Origin: Gamarada debralockiae
Lineage: Eukaryota > Ascomycota > Leotiomycetes > Helotiales > Hyphodiscaceae
Assembly: GCA_002803225.1 (NCBI GenBank)
Contig: NXFV01000112.1
Span: 105,157 to 169,156, forward strand
Length of the DNA stretch: 64,000 nucleotides
Reading direction: 5' to 3'
Shown here: piece after piece, positions 21,336-33,242 of the stretch
Numbering within the stretch: the first letter of the stretch is position 1
Layout of the letters: every line of letters begins with the position of its first letter
Program-made: the position numbers and the translations under genes
Notes under the pieces: generated by a model
Told to the model about the DNA's origin: nothing
The model's database searches: none
What the model saw: only the letters and a program-made list of their open reading frames with translations

Positions 21336-24008
21336 ATGGACATTTCCATACCTGCTCAGCAGCCGAAGCGTCGGAAAGTCATCGTTCAACATCGTGAGAC
21401 TGTCGAAATGTCTGCACCTGCTCAGCAACAGAAGCGTCGGAAGGTTGCATTACAACATAAGGCTGAGGAAATGTCTGAGGTTGGGATCAGCAACTATGTA
21501 CGGTTTGCGAAGATATTTTCTGCTAAGGATAGAGCCCGAGTGTTCTTCTGGTACCATGATATTCACGGTTTGTTGGACTCCATTGCACAAGGGTGCCATT
21601 TCTGTGTCCACGTTTTGCGTGAAATCGATTCAGCAGACATTGAATTTCTGAAAAGAAAGTTTGCTGGGCCGGTCGTTGAGCAATCCAAATCAGTTGAGAA
21701 GCGCCTTAAGGCGCTATTATAAGCACATGGGAGTAGCTTTTATGCTTCGAAGAAGCGATGCTGTGCCACGTGACTACTTAGCGTCATCACATTTATACTT
21801 TGCTCAAGACATCAGTAAGTAAAAGCCTCCTCACAGAAACTGGAGCTACTCTTACTAGCTTTGATTATCATAGGTGGACCCAACACTACCAATACGAACA
21901 TTCTATCGACCAGAGGCCAAGGAAGCTTGGATCAGATCCATCGGTGGATCGAACAGTGCAAGGCGGAACACATTGCATGTAACTCTTTCATGAAGGGTTC
22001 TCCTCGGGATCAATGGCCATCTCGACTGCTTGCCGTTGGAGAGCATGATAATACCGACATCATACTCTACGAGACGTCCAAAACTGTATCTTCGACACTT
22101 CACTACGCGACCTTGAGCCATTGCTGGGGAGAATTTGTCCCGCTACGGCTTCTCACCACGAACATCTCGGAATTCCTTCATGGAATCCCATTAGATTCCG
22201 TTCCACGAACCTTTTGAGATGCGGTCGAGACAACAAGGGCTTTATGCTTAAGCTATCTGTGGATTGATTCTCTTTGCATTTTGCAAGACTCTGCACAGGA
22301 TTGGATTGCGGAATCGAACAGGATGTGCGAAATATACAGAAATTCGTACGTCAATCTCGCAGCCGCGGTCTCGACAAATGCAACTGGTGGTTTAGTTCAC
22401 ACAAGCTCTCTGCTGTCAAGGATACCATGCAACGTCATAGTTGGCAGGGGCAAATTCCAAGAGCAGGCTCTAACAAGGCGTAGCGAAAAAGATCTCCCCC
22501 TCTTAGGTAGGGCATGGGTCTTCCAAGAAATTTTACTGCCCAGAAGAGTATTACTCTTTACCAGAGACGAAGTATGATGGGAGTGCAATGAAATGAGTAG
22601 AACGGAAACATATCCCGAAGGCGAACCAACTCGTCAGGAAGGCGAAGTAAAAGCGGTTGTCGATCGGGTCATTCCCTTTCGTAAGGCCTGGCGGGAGGTT
22701 TCTGAGGGAAGTTCTTCGCCACGATTTGATTTGTGGAACAGGGTGATTGCCCAATACTCTGATAAGAAGATGAGCAAATCTGCGGATAAGTTGGTTGCTG
22801 TGGCTGGATTAGCCCGGGACCTAGGTCAGATATGGCCGGAGGCGGATTATCTTGCTGGTCTATGGTCTTTCGATCTCGTTCATGGCCTCCTATGGAATTG
22901 TTTTGGCCGTACACGACCGCGATTCTACAATGCACCCTCTTGGTCTTGGGCATCGGCTGACGGCGAAGTAGAAGTACATTCCCATGACAACTTAGGATTT
23001 TGCGATACGTTAGTCAAAGTTGTCGAGGCCTGCACCTTTCACTCTTCCCCGACTATGGCGTACGGCGCTGTCAATGATGGCTATGTTCGTCTGAAGGGGC
23101 CATTATTTCAAGCTCAGATCAACAGAGGGGTAGGAGGTAATCGGGATACTATCCGATTTTTGGATGACTCTCTTGAAGAAGCAGTCGAGAATTTTCACGT
23201 CCAGATTGAGATTCATGTATCCTGGGATGATTATGGATTTTATGAGATATTTCACACGGCAAAGGCTTTTCTGATGCCCTTCAAAATTTCCATGAAAGAG
23301 GACGCAACGATTTTGGCCATGCAGGGTATCATTTTGTCACCAGTTCATTCTCAGAAAGGACAATACCAGCGAATTGGCTGGTTTGAAGTCCAAGATCGGC
23401 CATCTGGGCTCAACAGCTATGACAGTGTAAACCCTGCCGGCGTTTCCTCCGCGGAAAGCCCAACGGAAACTGGCAGTGTTGTAAAAGCCGATGCAAATGA
23501 ACAGGGCGAAAGACCTCACCTAGGAGTTATAGACGGGCTGGGTAGCAGTGCTAGCACTGATGGGTCGCCTCTAAATCCTCTGTTCGGCTATGATGATGAG
23601 GCAATTAGGAACCACTGCTTTACCGCATTTGACCTACAGCAGCTCGTTAGAGAGGCTAATAACGAAATGGAAACACTCACCAGGTTTCCTGATATGTATC
23701 CTCTCAGTGAGAGGCCAGGCAAAGGAGACGGATCACCCAACAGAGATCGTTCTGATAAATATGACAAATTCTATAATGGGCTCGTCGATTGGACTCTACT
23801 TTGCCATTATGAGAACCAGCTGGAAGAGGAAGATTATCCGAATATAAACAGCTTCCTAAGCCTCGCCCTCATGAATTACAAGGGCCTCGTTCTTCCAAGG
23901 GGGAAGGAATGGAAGTGGCACTATGAAGAATCTCATGGCGGCGGGATCTTCACAATTGTTCTAATAATAAATCGACATAGAACAAACAAAATCTATGCAC
24001 CCCAGTGA
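21336..24008 (+). pseudogene. HET-domain protein, broken by two TGA stops and a frameshift
   Basis: A HET (heterokaryon incompatibility) gene can be followed over 2.7 kb. The N-terminal part (21336 to about 21710) has CHFCVHVL, then shifts frame near 21705-21715; the continuation RYYKHMGVAFMLRRSD is open in the next frame to an intron 21815-21873 (GTAAGT to CATAG). After it one frame runs to 24008, with LSHCWG (HET motif 1), a TGA at 22215-22217 inside the conserved TFxDA segment (where CGA for Arg is expected), YLWIDSLCILQDS (motif 2) and RAWVFQEILLPRRVL (motif 3), and a second TGA at 22575-22577 just before WEC. Downstream are WNRVIAQYS and WSWASADG, typical of the family. HET domains trigger cell death on non-self fusion. 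The coding trace is well preserved, so inactivation looks fairly recent. Confidence 0.8.
21351..21482 (+). repeat. 66-bp tandem duplication
   Basis: Two 66-nt units (21351-21416 and 21417-21482) start with CCTGCTCAGC and encode similar 22-residue blocks, each with PAQQ and KRRKV. They lie at the start of the HET pseudogene. KRRKV resembles a basic nuclear-localisation-type patch. Confidence 0.65.
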
Positions 24009-24418
24009 CTTATGACGGATTTCCTTGTAAATTGTCCTCTGTGCCTCTATTCTAAAAGGCCCTCTTGCGCCAAGCATGCATACCCCTATTTACTTCACTT
24101 TGATTGGTCGTTAACTTCCACCGCCATGATCTCGCATGCCGACGTGAATCATCACCGAATATATAGAAACCCATAATATAGATTACACATACCATCTATT
24201 TGTATCGAATTTGAAAACTACGTCCCAAAATCCTGCCATATTTTTTAGTTCAAGAGTGCACCACCTGATTTCGTGGATCGCTTTCTTGAGACGTGACTTC
24301 GGCTGTGCGAAGCCTACGAGGAACCCATTCAACAACAGACGGAGCTATATCAATGGACTCATGCTCCTCGAATACTTCACTTCTGCCTTGAGGAATACAT
24401 CAATCTCCCACTCCCAAA
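24009..24418. other. intergenic region upstream of DcpS
   Basis: Short AT-rich region with no recognisable gene; presumed promoter of the gene starting at 24419. Confidence 0.4.
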
Positions 24419-25446
24419 ATGGGTGACTTCAATTCCAATCCAGAAGCTCTCATCCCAGCCTTCAAGCTCGAACGCGTCCTCAACCAAGGTAAAGCTACCC
24501 CACTACTCACCCCTCCATCACCACTCATTGACGCCTCGCAGACCAAGCTGGCCGCCGCACAGTACTTTACGGCTCAATAAACTCCCAGCCCGCCATTCTA
24601 ATCCTTGAACGAGCGCCCTTCCCAACCTCAAACACCTACCTCTCCCACACACCGTCCTCTCTCAGCACGCTCAAGAATCTCGGCGCAAACGATATCTACT
24701 TCTGGTATATGGCCACCAGCGGACCTCCCCCAAGATCAACGGCAGAAGAATTCCCAGATCTGAAGATCAACCTGATATACCCATGTACAGAGACGCATGT
24801 CAGGAAATACAGCAAGCAAGGCGTACGAATGGTGATCGAAACGCCCTCGATCTACGCACAGAAGATCCGGCCTTACATGTTACAAAAACGGGAGCAAGGG
24901 CGATTGAACTGGGTATGGAACATCATAGATGGCAAAACAGAAGTCGAGGACGTTATATTCCGCACACCTCAAGGACGGGATGGCGAGGAAGGGTTCTTGC
25001 TGTTGCCGGATCTAAATTGGGATCGCAAGACGATGGAGAGTTTGCATTTGTTGGGATTAGTGGAGAGGAGGGATATATGGAGTCTAAGGGATCTGAAGAA
25101 GAAGCATATCCCCTGGTTGCAGCATATGAGGGAGAAGTTCATTGAAGCTACGACAAGCACGTATGAGGGACTGGAGAGGGATCAGTTGAAGTTATACGTG
25201 CATTACCAGCCCACGTACTACCACTTCCACATCCACATCGTGCACGTAGCGCTAGAGGCGGGGGCTACACAGGCTACGGGGAAGGCGATCGGGTTAGAGA
25301 GTATTATTGCACAGTTAGAGTCAATGGGAGGAAACGAGGAGAGTGGTATGGATGATATAGAATTGCACTATACGGTTGGGGAAGCCTCTGAGCTTTGGAC
25401 GGAGATCTTCCAACCCCTTAAGAAGAGCGATAGAGCTTCTCGATAA
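24419..25446 (+). CDS. DCS1: scavenger mRNA decapping enzyme DcpS/Dcs1
   Basis: Exons 24419-24488 and 24542-25446, joined by a 53-nt intron (GTAAAG to CGCAG) through a split GAC codon, give 324 residues. The second exon starts QAGRRTVLYGS, has the swapped N-terminal domain (FPDLKINLIYPCTETHVRKYS) and the catalytic HIT motif HFHIHIVHV near residue 250, in which the central histidine is the nucleophile. DLNWDRKTMESLHLLGLV lies before it as in other DcpS enzymes. The enzyme hydrolyses m7GpppN cap remnants left by 3'-5' mRNA decay, releasing m7GMP, in cytoplasm and nucleus. Length is close to yeast Dcs1 (350) and human DcpS (337). Its 3' end overlaps the 3' end of the GILT gene by 29 bp on the opposite strand. 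Confidence 0.93.
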
Positions 25447-26344
25447 CAATTATGAGATCGTTGACCCCTGATCCGTTCGGGCACTCCTTCCATTTTCCGC
25501 CGTCGCGGATACAGTATATTTCTTCATTGACTCGTACCGTGCAGGATTTTGTGACGCCCGCCTGGAGTTTCCAAATTAGCATGCCACCTCCAAGAGAGGG
25601 GGAATATTGGAGGGATGAACGTACATCTGTGCTCCTCCTCACACTATCTCTCAACATTCCAACCCCAAATCCACCATCATCCCTCACGGCACATTCATCC
25701 AACTTCGCCAGATCCATTCCGTGCTCCAGAGCACAGTCTGCAATCAAATCATGTTGTGGGATATCTTGATAATCGCGTGTGAGGCACATAGTGAAGCCCA
25801 GGTATATCTTCGGGTCGGGGTAGAGGTTGGCGGCGCAGAGTTCGACGATGTTTCCCATGCACTCTTCGGGACCATGCATACATGCAACTCCATCGTTGTC
25901 GGTGGGACTAGGAAACGTTAGAATACTCCAACATCACCTGCAGAGTATGCTGGGTACTTACGTGCCAATATACGATAATGTAAAATTGACTTTATCATAA
26001 ACCCTCTGCATGGTAGGCAAAACCATCTCCTTGAGACAATCCTTCGCATCCGGACATTTGCTCATGATATGCGCCTCGAACGGCACCAACTCCTTCGCAT
26101 GTACAAGAGGATCATTAGGATTCCATATGCCACCTGGTGCTTCCATCCTACAATTTAGAGGCAAAAAGTATCCCCTAAAGAGCGTTGACCAGAGGAAATA
26201 GCAGAAACACACTGCAGCGAACCCAATAACCAAAGGACGACTCCTTCTCGAAGGAGCGCGGATCAACATCTCTCCGTCTTTCTCGTTGTCCATAATAGGA
26301 GTTTTGATATCGTTCGCAAATGCTGGCAACTCGTTGGACTTCAT
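25418..26344 (-). CDS. GILT-family thiol reductase-like protein
   Basis: Three exons: 26344-25962, 25907-25625 and 25561-25418, giving 269 residues. Introns are 54 nt (GTAAGT to CCTAG) and 63 nt (GTACGT, TGCTAAT, CTCCAG); the second is a multiple of three with no stop. A single hydrophobic segment at about residues 35-55 (VIGFAAVCFCYFLW) follows a short cytosolic tail, so a signal-anchored, lumen- or outside-facing protein is likely. The GILT signature C-x-HG-x3-C-x2-N-x4-C is complete (CMHGPEECMGNIVELC), followed by KIYLGFTMCLTRD and the C-terminal CTVRVN...C. The active-site region reads SKCPDAKDC (CX5C) instead of the CXXC of animal GILT. GILT enzymes reduce disulfides in lysosomes of animals; the role of fungal members is not established. 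In-frame stop upstream of 26344 supports the start. Confidence 0.85.
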
Positions 26345-26546
26345 GTTGATGGATCCATACAACCCGTACGATGATGCTTTTGATAGAATGTATGTTCAAA
26401 TGACGAGGCTTCGATTCTGCACCGCGCTAAATCAGCCCACCCTAGCAAGCCTTGTTCCAAGCCCACATCAGGCTGAGGCCCCTAACGACCTACATATTCT
26501 TACCGGTAGTACCGACATGGGAAGCGATAAGTGTGCGCTACTCTCA

Positions 26547-28394
26547 ATGGCCACAACGACATCTGATATAGAGCACTTCCTGCAGCCTCTCTATATCGAT
26601 ATCCCTAAGATCCATAGTCTTGCGAGAGCGTTTGCTAGGACTTTTGAGCGGCTTGCGGCTGAGAGCTTGGATCAGTTCTTGCCTACGCCGATTTCGGATA
26701 GTGTTTTGAGGCCTGAAGGGGATGAGAGGGGGAGGTAAGTTTGTGGAATTGTCTCCTGATATTCGTCATGTGATTCCTGTTTATGGCTCTACTTGGAGTT
26801 ACATAGAGTTCAAAGGAGGAACGCAATTGTGGATCTCCAGAGTCTAGACTGACAGAACCAATAGGTACCTCGCAATCGACATGTGAGTAATCTATTCGAC
26901 TTTAGCCACTTCCCAGCCTGACTTTGGGCAGAGGAGGTACGAATTTACGAGTAGGCTTCATCGAACTACTAGGTCCGGCCCGCTCCTCTGTGAATGGTAC
27001 AGATTCGATCGAGAATGGAGCGGAGAACCTGAGGTCACGTGTCCGAAGGCAATTGGAGAAATCCTGGCCGATTGGAGAAATACTGAAGCAGAACAAGGCC
27101 GAAGACCTCTTCAAATGGATAGGCGAGTGTGTAGCCGAGGTAGTTCAAGATGGGTGTCAGACGTGGCCTGGAGTGCTCCCAGATCCATTGCCTATGGGCG
27201 TTACATTTAGTTTCCCCATGATGTCTGTTCCCAATCCCACTTTCCAGATATCTACTGACTGTGGACAGTCAACATACGTTATCAGACGCAACTCTGATGG
27301 GAATGGGAAAGGGGTTTGCCATTACCTCGAACCTGGACCTTGCCAAGCAGCTCATGACTGGTTACGAAAGTTCTCGCTCCCCATCCTTACCCAAGATCAA
27401 GATATCAGCCATTTGCAACGATGCAGTAGCCACACTTGTCTCGTTCGCTTACCAACTTCGAAGGAATCCTAGACGAAAAGCAGCTATGGGTCTCATTGTA
27501 GGGACAGGTTGCAATGCTACGATACCACTGGCACTTAGTAAGCTACATCCGACCAAGAGGCCGAAATCTGTCAAAGTCCTGGATGACCACGAAGCAAATC
27601 ATGACCTCAAGATCACAGTCAATACCGAGTGGACTATCAAAGGAGCTGCGGGTCCTCTCCACGAGTTACATTTCATCACGCGCTGGGATTCGATATTAGA
27701 TGCAGAAGGTGAAGCTCCTGGATTCCAACCTTTCGAATACATGACAGCTGGCCGGTACCTCGGGGAACTTGGCCGGCTGATAATACTGGACTACTTTACG
27801 ACTCACCTACATATACCTAAATATTCACTTCCTCCAAAGTTATTATTACGGCATGGTCTCACTACGACCTTTCTTGGAAATATCGGCCCTCACTTGAAAG
27901 CTACCGAGCCCTCGATGGTAAAGCAATTGGAAGCAGAATTGCCTCCATCACCTAAACCTGATGCATGGCACTGGACGGCCGAAGCAGCAGATATCCTGTT
28001 TGCGATCGCCAAAGCCGTTCAGCGGCGAGCAGCAGGCATGACTGCAGCAGCTGTAATCGGACTTCTGGCTTGTGCGGACGAAATCCACTTAACACCATCT
28101 CACACCCTCGACTCCTCACAACTACCTCCGACGTCCAGCATCCCTAACGGCATTGCCAAACAAAGCCAAGCAACAGCAATAGACGAGTTGATGGTTGGAT
28201 ACACCGGTGGCTGCATAGTTCATTTCCAAAACTACCTTGGCGATTGCCAGGGCTTCTTGGATGCTATCATGCAGAAGGAATTTGGGGACAGTTTCTGGCC
28301 GAGAGTGGTACTGTTGCCGTGTCATGACGGAGGCATTCTCGGGGCGGGTATTTTAGCTGGGACGGTAGAAAATGTTGCGCATGATGCCCGGTGA
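26547..28394 (+). CDS. hexokinase-family protein (atypical hexokinase or GlcNAc kinase)
   Basis: Four exons: 26547-26734, 26865-26882, 26932-27222 and 27269-28394, giving 540 residues. Exon 2 is only 18 nt (YLAID), and joining it to exon 3 restores the phosphate-1 motif YLAIDIGGTNLRVGFIEL. FSFPM (exon 3 end) joins to DATLMGMGKGFAIT (exon 4). CNDAVATL keeps the catalytic aspartate, GLIVGTGCNATIP is the phosphate-2 loop, NTEW provides the glucose-loop Glu, and GGILGAGILAG is the adenosine motif. The intron 27223-27268 has an unusual GTCTGT donor, chosen because it alone preserves frame. The sequence differs from glycolytic hexokinase and is closer to the group containing Aspergillus XprF/HxkD and GlcNAc kinases. 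I cannot tell these apart by eye. An upstream ATG at 26343 is in frame but would overlap the start of the divergent GILT gene. Confidence 0.85.
26865..26882 (+). other. 18-nt micro-exon of the hexokinase-family gene
   Basis: GTACCTCGCAATCGACAT is bounded by an ATAG acceptor and a GTGAGT donor. Its codons complete the conserved YLAIDIGGTN motif, which is strong evidence that it is real. Confidence 0.85.
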
Positions 28395-28628
28395 GGATAT
28401 GGGTTGGGTGGTACTGGATAACGTAGAGCCGCTTTGGGTGGGCAGTCACGTATATCATTATAAGACGCTACCTGCCAGAGACAAGCATGTGGAGACGTTG
28501 GATACTGAGGACAGAGACAGGGGCAGAATAAAGCTCGATGCCGACCATAGATGCATACCTAGTCAATGTTAATCCGCCATAGACCTTCTATCATAGTTAT
28601 ACAATTTTCCTTCCCCTTCCCCCTGAAC

Positions 28629-31034
28629 TCAATGATAACCGTTTGCACCATTGCCATTGCTCAACCCAAACAACTCCTCCTTCCGCGCTCTATAAAGATC
28701 CTGCGCTTCCCGCTCCCTCTTCGCCACAAACCCAACTTCCTCTCTCAATCGCTCCAATCTCCTCGAGATAGCTGCCTCTTCTGAGATCTGTAATGTGCGG
28801 AATGCATCGAGAGAGTATGTTGCTTTGGTGAGTGCTTCTGACGCTTCGGTGATTTTTTGTCGAAGTATTTTGGACCGTTGTTGGTACCCTCCTAGGTGGA
28901 GCGAGAGTTTCTTTTCCATTTTGTTGCCTTTTTCGGCGGCGGAGACGATGGAGTCTTGGATGTTCTGCAACTGGTTAGTAATTTGAGGTGTTGAGGGGTG
29001 GGGAGTTTGGGAACGTACGTCGAAGGCTTCAACGAGCATTTGGTGTTCGTCGATTTCATCGTCGTGGCCATAGGCGCTCAAACCTGGCAGTAGGGCAGAT
29101 TTGTGTGCGTCAGCCCATGCGGCTTGGAAAGTAGAAGAGCCCTTCTCCGCCAATTCGCGGGGAACTTCCAACGCAATCATCAAACGTGCTTGAGCGAGTG
29201 CATCGTCGTCAAAGGATTCAAGGGGTTTCAAGCTTCCTTTGACTTTGGCACCCTTTGGTGGGTATCGAAGAGCATCGTTCGCAAGTAGCAAAGCGGCTTC
29301 GCGAGCGATGAGTCCTTCCTCGGTCTCTGAATGGTCAGAAGCACTCTTGATGAGGGCATCGATGTCAACAACCGTTGGTCGAGGAAGACCTTTTTGTACA
29401 GCCTGCGTCCGCCTCGCGAAGTCGAGCTTCTCTTGAGCTTCTCGGATCTGTCGCGCCCTACGGTCTCGAAGCTCGGCGTCCTCCTCGGAGAGCTCTTCAA
29501 CACCCATAGGCTCCTGCTGCTCCTCTGGCAATTCCAGCTCCCATTCTGTAGCTTTTGGCTTGGGCAATGATGCAAGACCTTGCTTCAGTTGATGCTTCAG
29601 AGCCATATCCCGTAATTTGATGTCTCGAGGAGTGCTACCGACTAATTGCATGTCACCATCTGAATTGAGCGCAAAGCTATCTCGTGGTGTTCGCATTGGG
29701 GTCTGACCAGGTCCTGGAGTTTGTCCAATACCATTGGCTTGTCGGAAAGGGGTCGCCATGGGATTTGGTGTTTCTATCTGCTGTCTCCGGGGGGTGACAC
29801 CATCAAAATCTGTACTTCCAGCACCCTCATGCAAAGGCGTGTTCTCACCACCAAGAAGGGATGACTGCGTCTCTGTAAGAGCCCGGATATTCCTTATCTC
29901 GTTGGCAATGTGATCCTCCTGGGCTGGAGCTCTAGGTGTTCGAATCGGGGCTCCACTGTTGATGGTGGAATAGGTGTTGACCAGTCCTCTAGTGGCATCG
30001 TTCTCGCTGGATCTGGCCATAATATTGGCTCTCTCTCCAATCATACCCATCTTGACAATTTCTTCCAGCTCCCCTTCTCCAACTTGTGGTGCAGGCAACA
30101 CTAGAGCTCTTCTCTTGCTACTCTGCTCTGCCTCTCGGATCTTCTGCATTTGCCCCGCCTTCATGGCAGCCTGATATGATGCGGATGGAGCATTCTTGTC
30201 ATTCTTCTGTTTCTTTCGGTCTGGGTTTTCCTCCTGGTCTCCTTTACGCTTGTTCGCGAGCTGTTGTTTTCGCGGATCGAAAGCCTCCCGTTCTTTCTCG
30301 TTCATAATAACTTCCTCCTCGGTCTCATAAAATCCAGGCGCAGCCTTCCTCTCGAATGGAATATCGGCATTATAGTCCATCTGACCCTTCTTCCGGTTCG
30401 TGACCTTGATATTGATGCCGGCATTTTTGAGTTCACGACGTTTCTGCAGAACTGCCAACCTTCTTGACTCCTCCAGCTGACGTTCACGAGCCTTCCGCTT
30501 TGCCTTCTTTCCCTGTGTATTCGCCAGACGCGCACGCGCCTCGCTCAGCATTTCCTTTTCATCTTCGTCCAGATCGATCGTGTCCGGTCGTGCAGGCTTC
30601 GACTCCGGGTCTGGATCCACCTCGCCGGGTCGCAGTCGTCGCACATCATCTGCCGATGGTGCCTTATTCTCTCCCCCGTCTGGTCCTCCAAGTCCCAACT
30701 CCCCAGCTTCCTTCTGCTCAGCTTCGTCAAGTAGCTTCTGATACCGTTCGAGGCACTGAGTCGCAGTTCGGCCGACAAGAGGGGCGATGGTGCGCCATTG
30801 CGTTGGCATCAACTTCGCCAAATGCAACAATCGCTCATCCTCTTCCTTGCTCCATTCGATCTTTCGAATTCCTGGGTCCAGCCATTCGCTCCATCGCGCT
30901 TTGCATTGCTTTGGAGTTTTGCGCGCAAGAAGAGAGGAGACTCGAGCCCATTGATTCAGACCGTATTTCGAGACCGACGCTTTAAGAATTTCGTCTTCTA
31001 TGTTTGACCACACTCCTCCTTTGACGACAGGCAT
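28629..31034 (-). CDS. CEF1: pre-mRNA splicing factor Cef1/Cdc5
   Basis: Exons 31034-29019 and 28964-28629 (783 residues). The 54-nt intron 29018-28965 (GTACGT, ACTAACC, TTGCAG) is in frame and has no stop, so the gene also reads as one long exon. The N-terminus has two Myb repeats: residues about 5-53 ([29 protein letters not shown]) and 57-104 ([34 protein letters not shown]). Then come a basic region ([16 protein letters not shown]), the [19 protein letters not shown]-like threonine-proline repeats (Cdk-type TP sites), and a C-terminal helical region. Cef1/Cdc5 is the core scaffold of the Prp19 (NineTeen) complex in the spliceosome and is needed for catalytic activation; it also supports the G2/M transition. 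Length and layout agree with the family (770-820). Confidence 0.95.
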   Translation of the reverse strand: MPVVKGGVWSNIEDEILKASVSKYGLNQWARVSSLLARKTPKQCKARWSEWLDPGIRKIEWSKEEDERLLHLAKLMPTQWRTIAPLVGRTATQCLERYQKLLDEAEQKEAGELGLGGPDGGENKAPSADDVRRLRPGEVDPDPESKPARPDTIDLDEDEKEMLSEARARLANTQGKKAKRKARERQLEESRRLAVLQKRRELKNAGINIKVTNRKKGQMDYNADIPFERKAAPGFYETEEEVIMNEKEREAFDPRKQQLANKRKGDQEENPDRKKQKNDKNAPSASYQAAMKAGQMQKIREAEQSSKRRALVLPAPQVGEGELEEIVKMGMIGERANIMARSSENDATRGLVNTYSTINSGAPIRTPRAPAQEDHIANEIRNIRALTETQSSLLGGENTPLHEGAGSTDFDGVTPRRQQIETPNPMATPFRQANGIGQTPGPGQTPMRTPRDSFALNSDGDMQLVGSTPRDIKLRDMALKHQLKQGLASLPKPKATEWELELPEEQQEPMGVEELSEEDAELRDRRARQIREAQEKLDFARRTQAVQKGLPRPTVVDIDALIKSASDHSETEEGLIAREAALLLANDALRYPPKGAKVKGSLKPLESFDDDALAQARLMIALEVPRELAEKGSSTFQAAWADAHKSALLPGLSAYGHDDEIDEHQMLVEAFDVRSQTPHPSTPQITNQLQNIQDSIVSAAEKGNKMEKKLSLHLGGYQQRSKILRQKITEASEALTKATYSLDAFRTLQISEEAAISRRLERLREEVGFVAKREREAQDLYRARKEELFGLSNGNGANGYH

Positions 31035-31731
31035 TTTCGCGGTGGTTGTTGTCGTTTGGGCTGCCTGTCTATTTTCTGAGCTCTTGAGAAATATGTGTAG
31101 TCACGTTCTTGATGTCAGCAAATCGCCTTTTTAGGTTTAGCGCAGCGGCTAGTGTGCAATGGGTCTTGGCATTTCTCCAAAGCCGCCGAAGGAACAGGTG
31201 AGATACATATACTACTCTGAGCCAGTCGAGATGGAAATGCACTAATCGTAATTAGGAATCAACTGGGACGATCGAGTCACGCTTAGAGGTGAGGAGATAT
31301 TGGTGTATGGACTTGGGAGATCTTTTGATACAGATTGGACTTTCATCACTTTTTTGCGGTCCACATGTTATGGGAATGAATTCATCATTGGTCTAGTAAT
31401 TACGATTTGATCTGATCATTCCAGTGTGTTACTCAACTTTCTTCTGCAGTCTGGGGAAATGAGTGGAAGGATCAAAACATTCACTCCCGTCTCATCTAAG
31501 GGTCAAGTATCTTGTTCTACTTCTCAATCATTCACTCTGTTTGCAACGAATCTCATCGCTGTCCAAAGCCAAGTATCACGTCTGTTTATCAGGAGAACCT
31601 CATTTCCTTTTGTTTAAATTTTTAGTCCAACTATTTCGGTACATAAACGTCTCAAACAAACTTTTCGGGCAAGATCGCCATCAAAATTATTTCCCTAGGG
31701 CTAAAACTCTCCCAACAAAGCGTCTCCCGCT
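31035..31731. other. intergenic region with a possible tiny spliced gene
   Basis: From the ATG at 31159 a 13-codon start (MGLGISPKPPKEQ) ends at a GTGAGA donor, and an ATTAG at about 31256 could be the acceptor. Downstream, two frames are open for about 50 codons. Neither gives a recognisable protein, so I do not call a gene. Confidence 0.25.
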
Positions 31732-32528
31732 CTAATAAGCAGGGGTACTGAAGCATTCGTACGCCGTAGTCGTAGCTGGCTTTGGATCGAATGTGGTAGT
31801 AGTAAAGATGACTACCGGACCCAGGCCATTGATGTTTCTGACATCAAGATACTCGCATCCTCCGCAGTCTTCTAGGACCGTCTGGGTAACGGTGTAGGGG
31901 TAAAGCGTCTTTGTGGGACCTTCAATCCAGGGTTCAGCTCGGAAGATCGTCTGTGTGCATGGTGTCGCAGAGGAGTTTGACCATGAAGATGTTGATGTTG
32001 GAGCAGAGGAAGCGTCCTTCTTAACAACTGTGGCCGCAGAAGCTGAGGTCGTTACAAGAACTGTCTCGAGGAACGTTGCACAGCCGGTTCGGCAAGTTGG
32101 GCAAGGGCCTTGTGTCGTGGTTGTAGCTGTCGTAGGGCAGCACGCGTCGCTAGGAGGAACAAAAAGTGTAGTCTTCTCCTCGAGGATGCACTCTGGGATG
32201 GGGCCGCATTTGAGAGTTGGGCAGTCTATTCGTTCATCAGCGCTGAAGCATTAACCTCACATGGATATGGCTTACTGGTCGCCTGCGGAGTCTCGGTCGT
32301 GAAGGCAAAGCAAGAATGAGGGGCTGTCACCACAGACTCGACGGTGATGGTGCTGATATAGTTTGTTGTATAGACAGTTGGGGCACATGTAGTAGCTCTG
32401 TTGGCGAGTTCTGGCAGGCCCAGAACATGGCTGTATACTTCAGTCAGCTTCTGTACAGCTCAAGATATCGAATTCACTCACGCTGCGAAGAGACCTGCCA
32501 CAAGGGAAGACTTGGGAAGAGAGAACAT
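31732..32528 (-). CDS. secreted Cys- and Thr-rich small protein
   Basis: Three exons: 32528-32482, 32430-32276 and 32225-31732, giving 231 residues. Introns are 51 nt (GTGAGT to TACAG) and 50 nt (GTAAGC to AATAG), and both keep the frame through split codons. A signal peptide is likely (MFSLPKSSLVAGLFAAHVLG). The mature protein has 14 cysteines, an even number, in pairs such as CCPTT, PCPTC and DCGGC, and Thr/Ser-rich stretches (TTATTTTQG, FTTTTFDPK) that resemble O-glycosylated cell-surface proteins. There is no C-terminal hydrophobic GPI signal. I do not recognise a family. Possible roles are a wall-associated or secreted protein; an effector role is speculation. Confidence 0.75.
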
Positions 32529-33242
32529 GGTGACTAGAACAATCCTAATGATAGATGTGTACTTGAAACGAGACGATTACTTGGCCTTGCTTGCCAATAC
32601 CGTAGAGCGTACCTTGGACTTCTTATGGCTATTCTCTCGGCTGAACATGACGCCTTGTGTAATTGACAGCTGAGAGTTCCCTAATGTCAGAACGAATCAT
32701 GAAAATTCGGTTCAGCAAGCCATGCTGACTGTGTTGACCGGGGAGGGAATCCCGTGCGACGGCGCCAGGCGGTTTAATTTCCCACAATGAAGGTTTTAGC
32801 AAGTCTGGAGGGTCCAGGGCCAGTGGTGAGTACAAATGGGAAATTCTATGGCGGACAAGCTACCTGGCCACAACCACAATACGAGAGTTACGCGGTCTCA
32901 TATCCCATATTTAGCAGCAAGTAGTACAAATTCTGTGTAGCCTTGGTAAAGATTTCATTTCTGCCTATTCAAACATATACACCCATGCCATTTTGGAGTA
33001 ATTTAGACTCCTCGTAACTGCGCGCCTGAAACCATATATCGCTAATCGTACACCCTATTGGTCAAATCTAAATGTAAGTCAGGTACCAAAATCTCCCGAC
33101 GCCCTAAAATGCTTCATGCAAACATCCGCCGCTATGCTTAAAGCAAAATCCCAAAGTCTATCATAACGCCTCTTCCGAGTCCTCCGTCGGCAGCGGATAC
33201 GATGCCGAGTCTGCCGTAAATTAATGGCCACATCACAAACCT
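32529..33242. other. intergenic region
   Basis: The upstream region of the secreted-protein gene and the 3' flank of RPO41. I see no gene or repeat in it. Confidence 0.4.

Noticed and set aside
22215..22577. TGA codons read as selenocysteine or another recoded residue in the HET gene
   Set aside because: Fungi of this group lack a selenocysteine system, and a frameshift elsewhere in the gene supports plain pseudogenisation.
26343..26545. Upstream in-frame ATG codons of the hexokinase-family gene (26343, 26388 region)
   Set aside because: They would overlap or abut the start of the divergent GILT gene; the ATG at 26547 gives a family-typical N-terminus and leaves about 200 bp of promoter.
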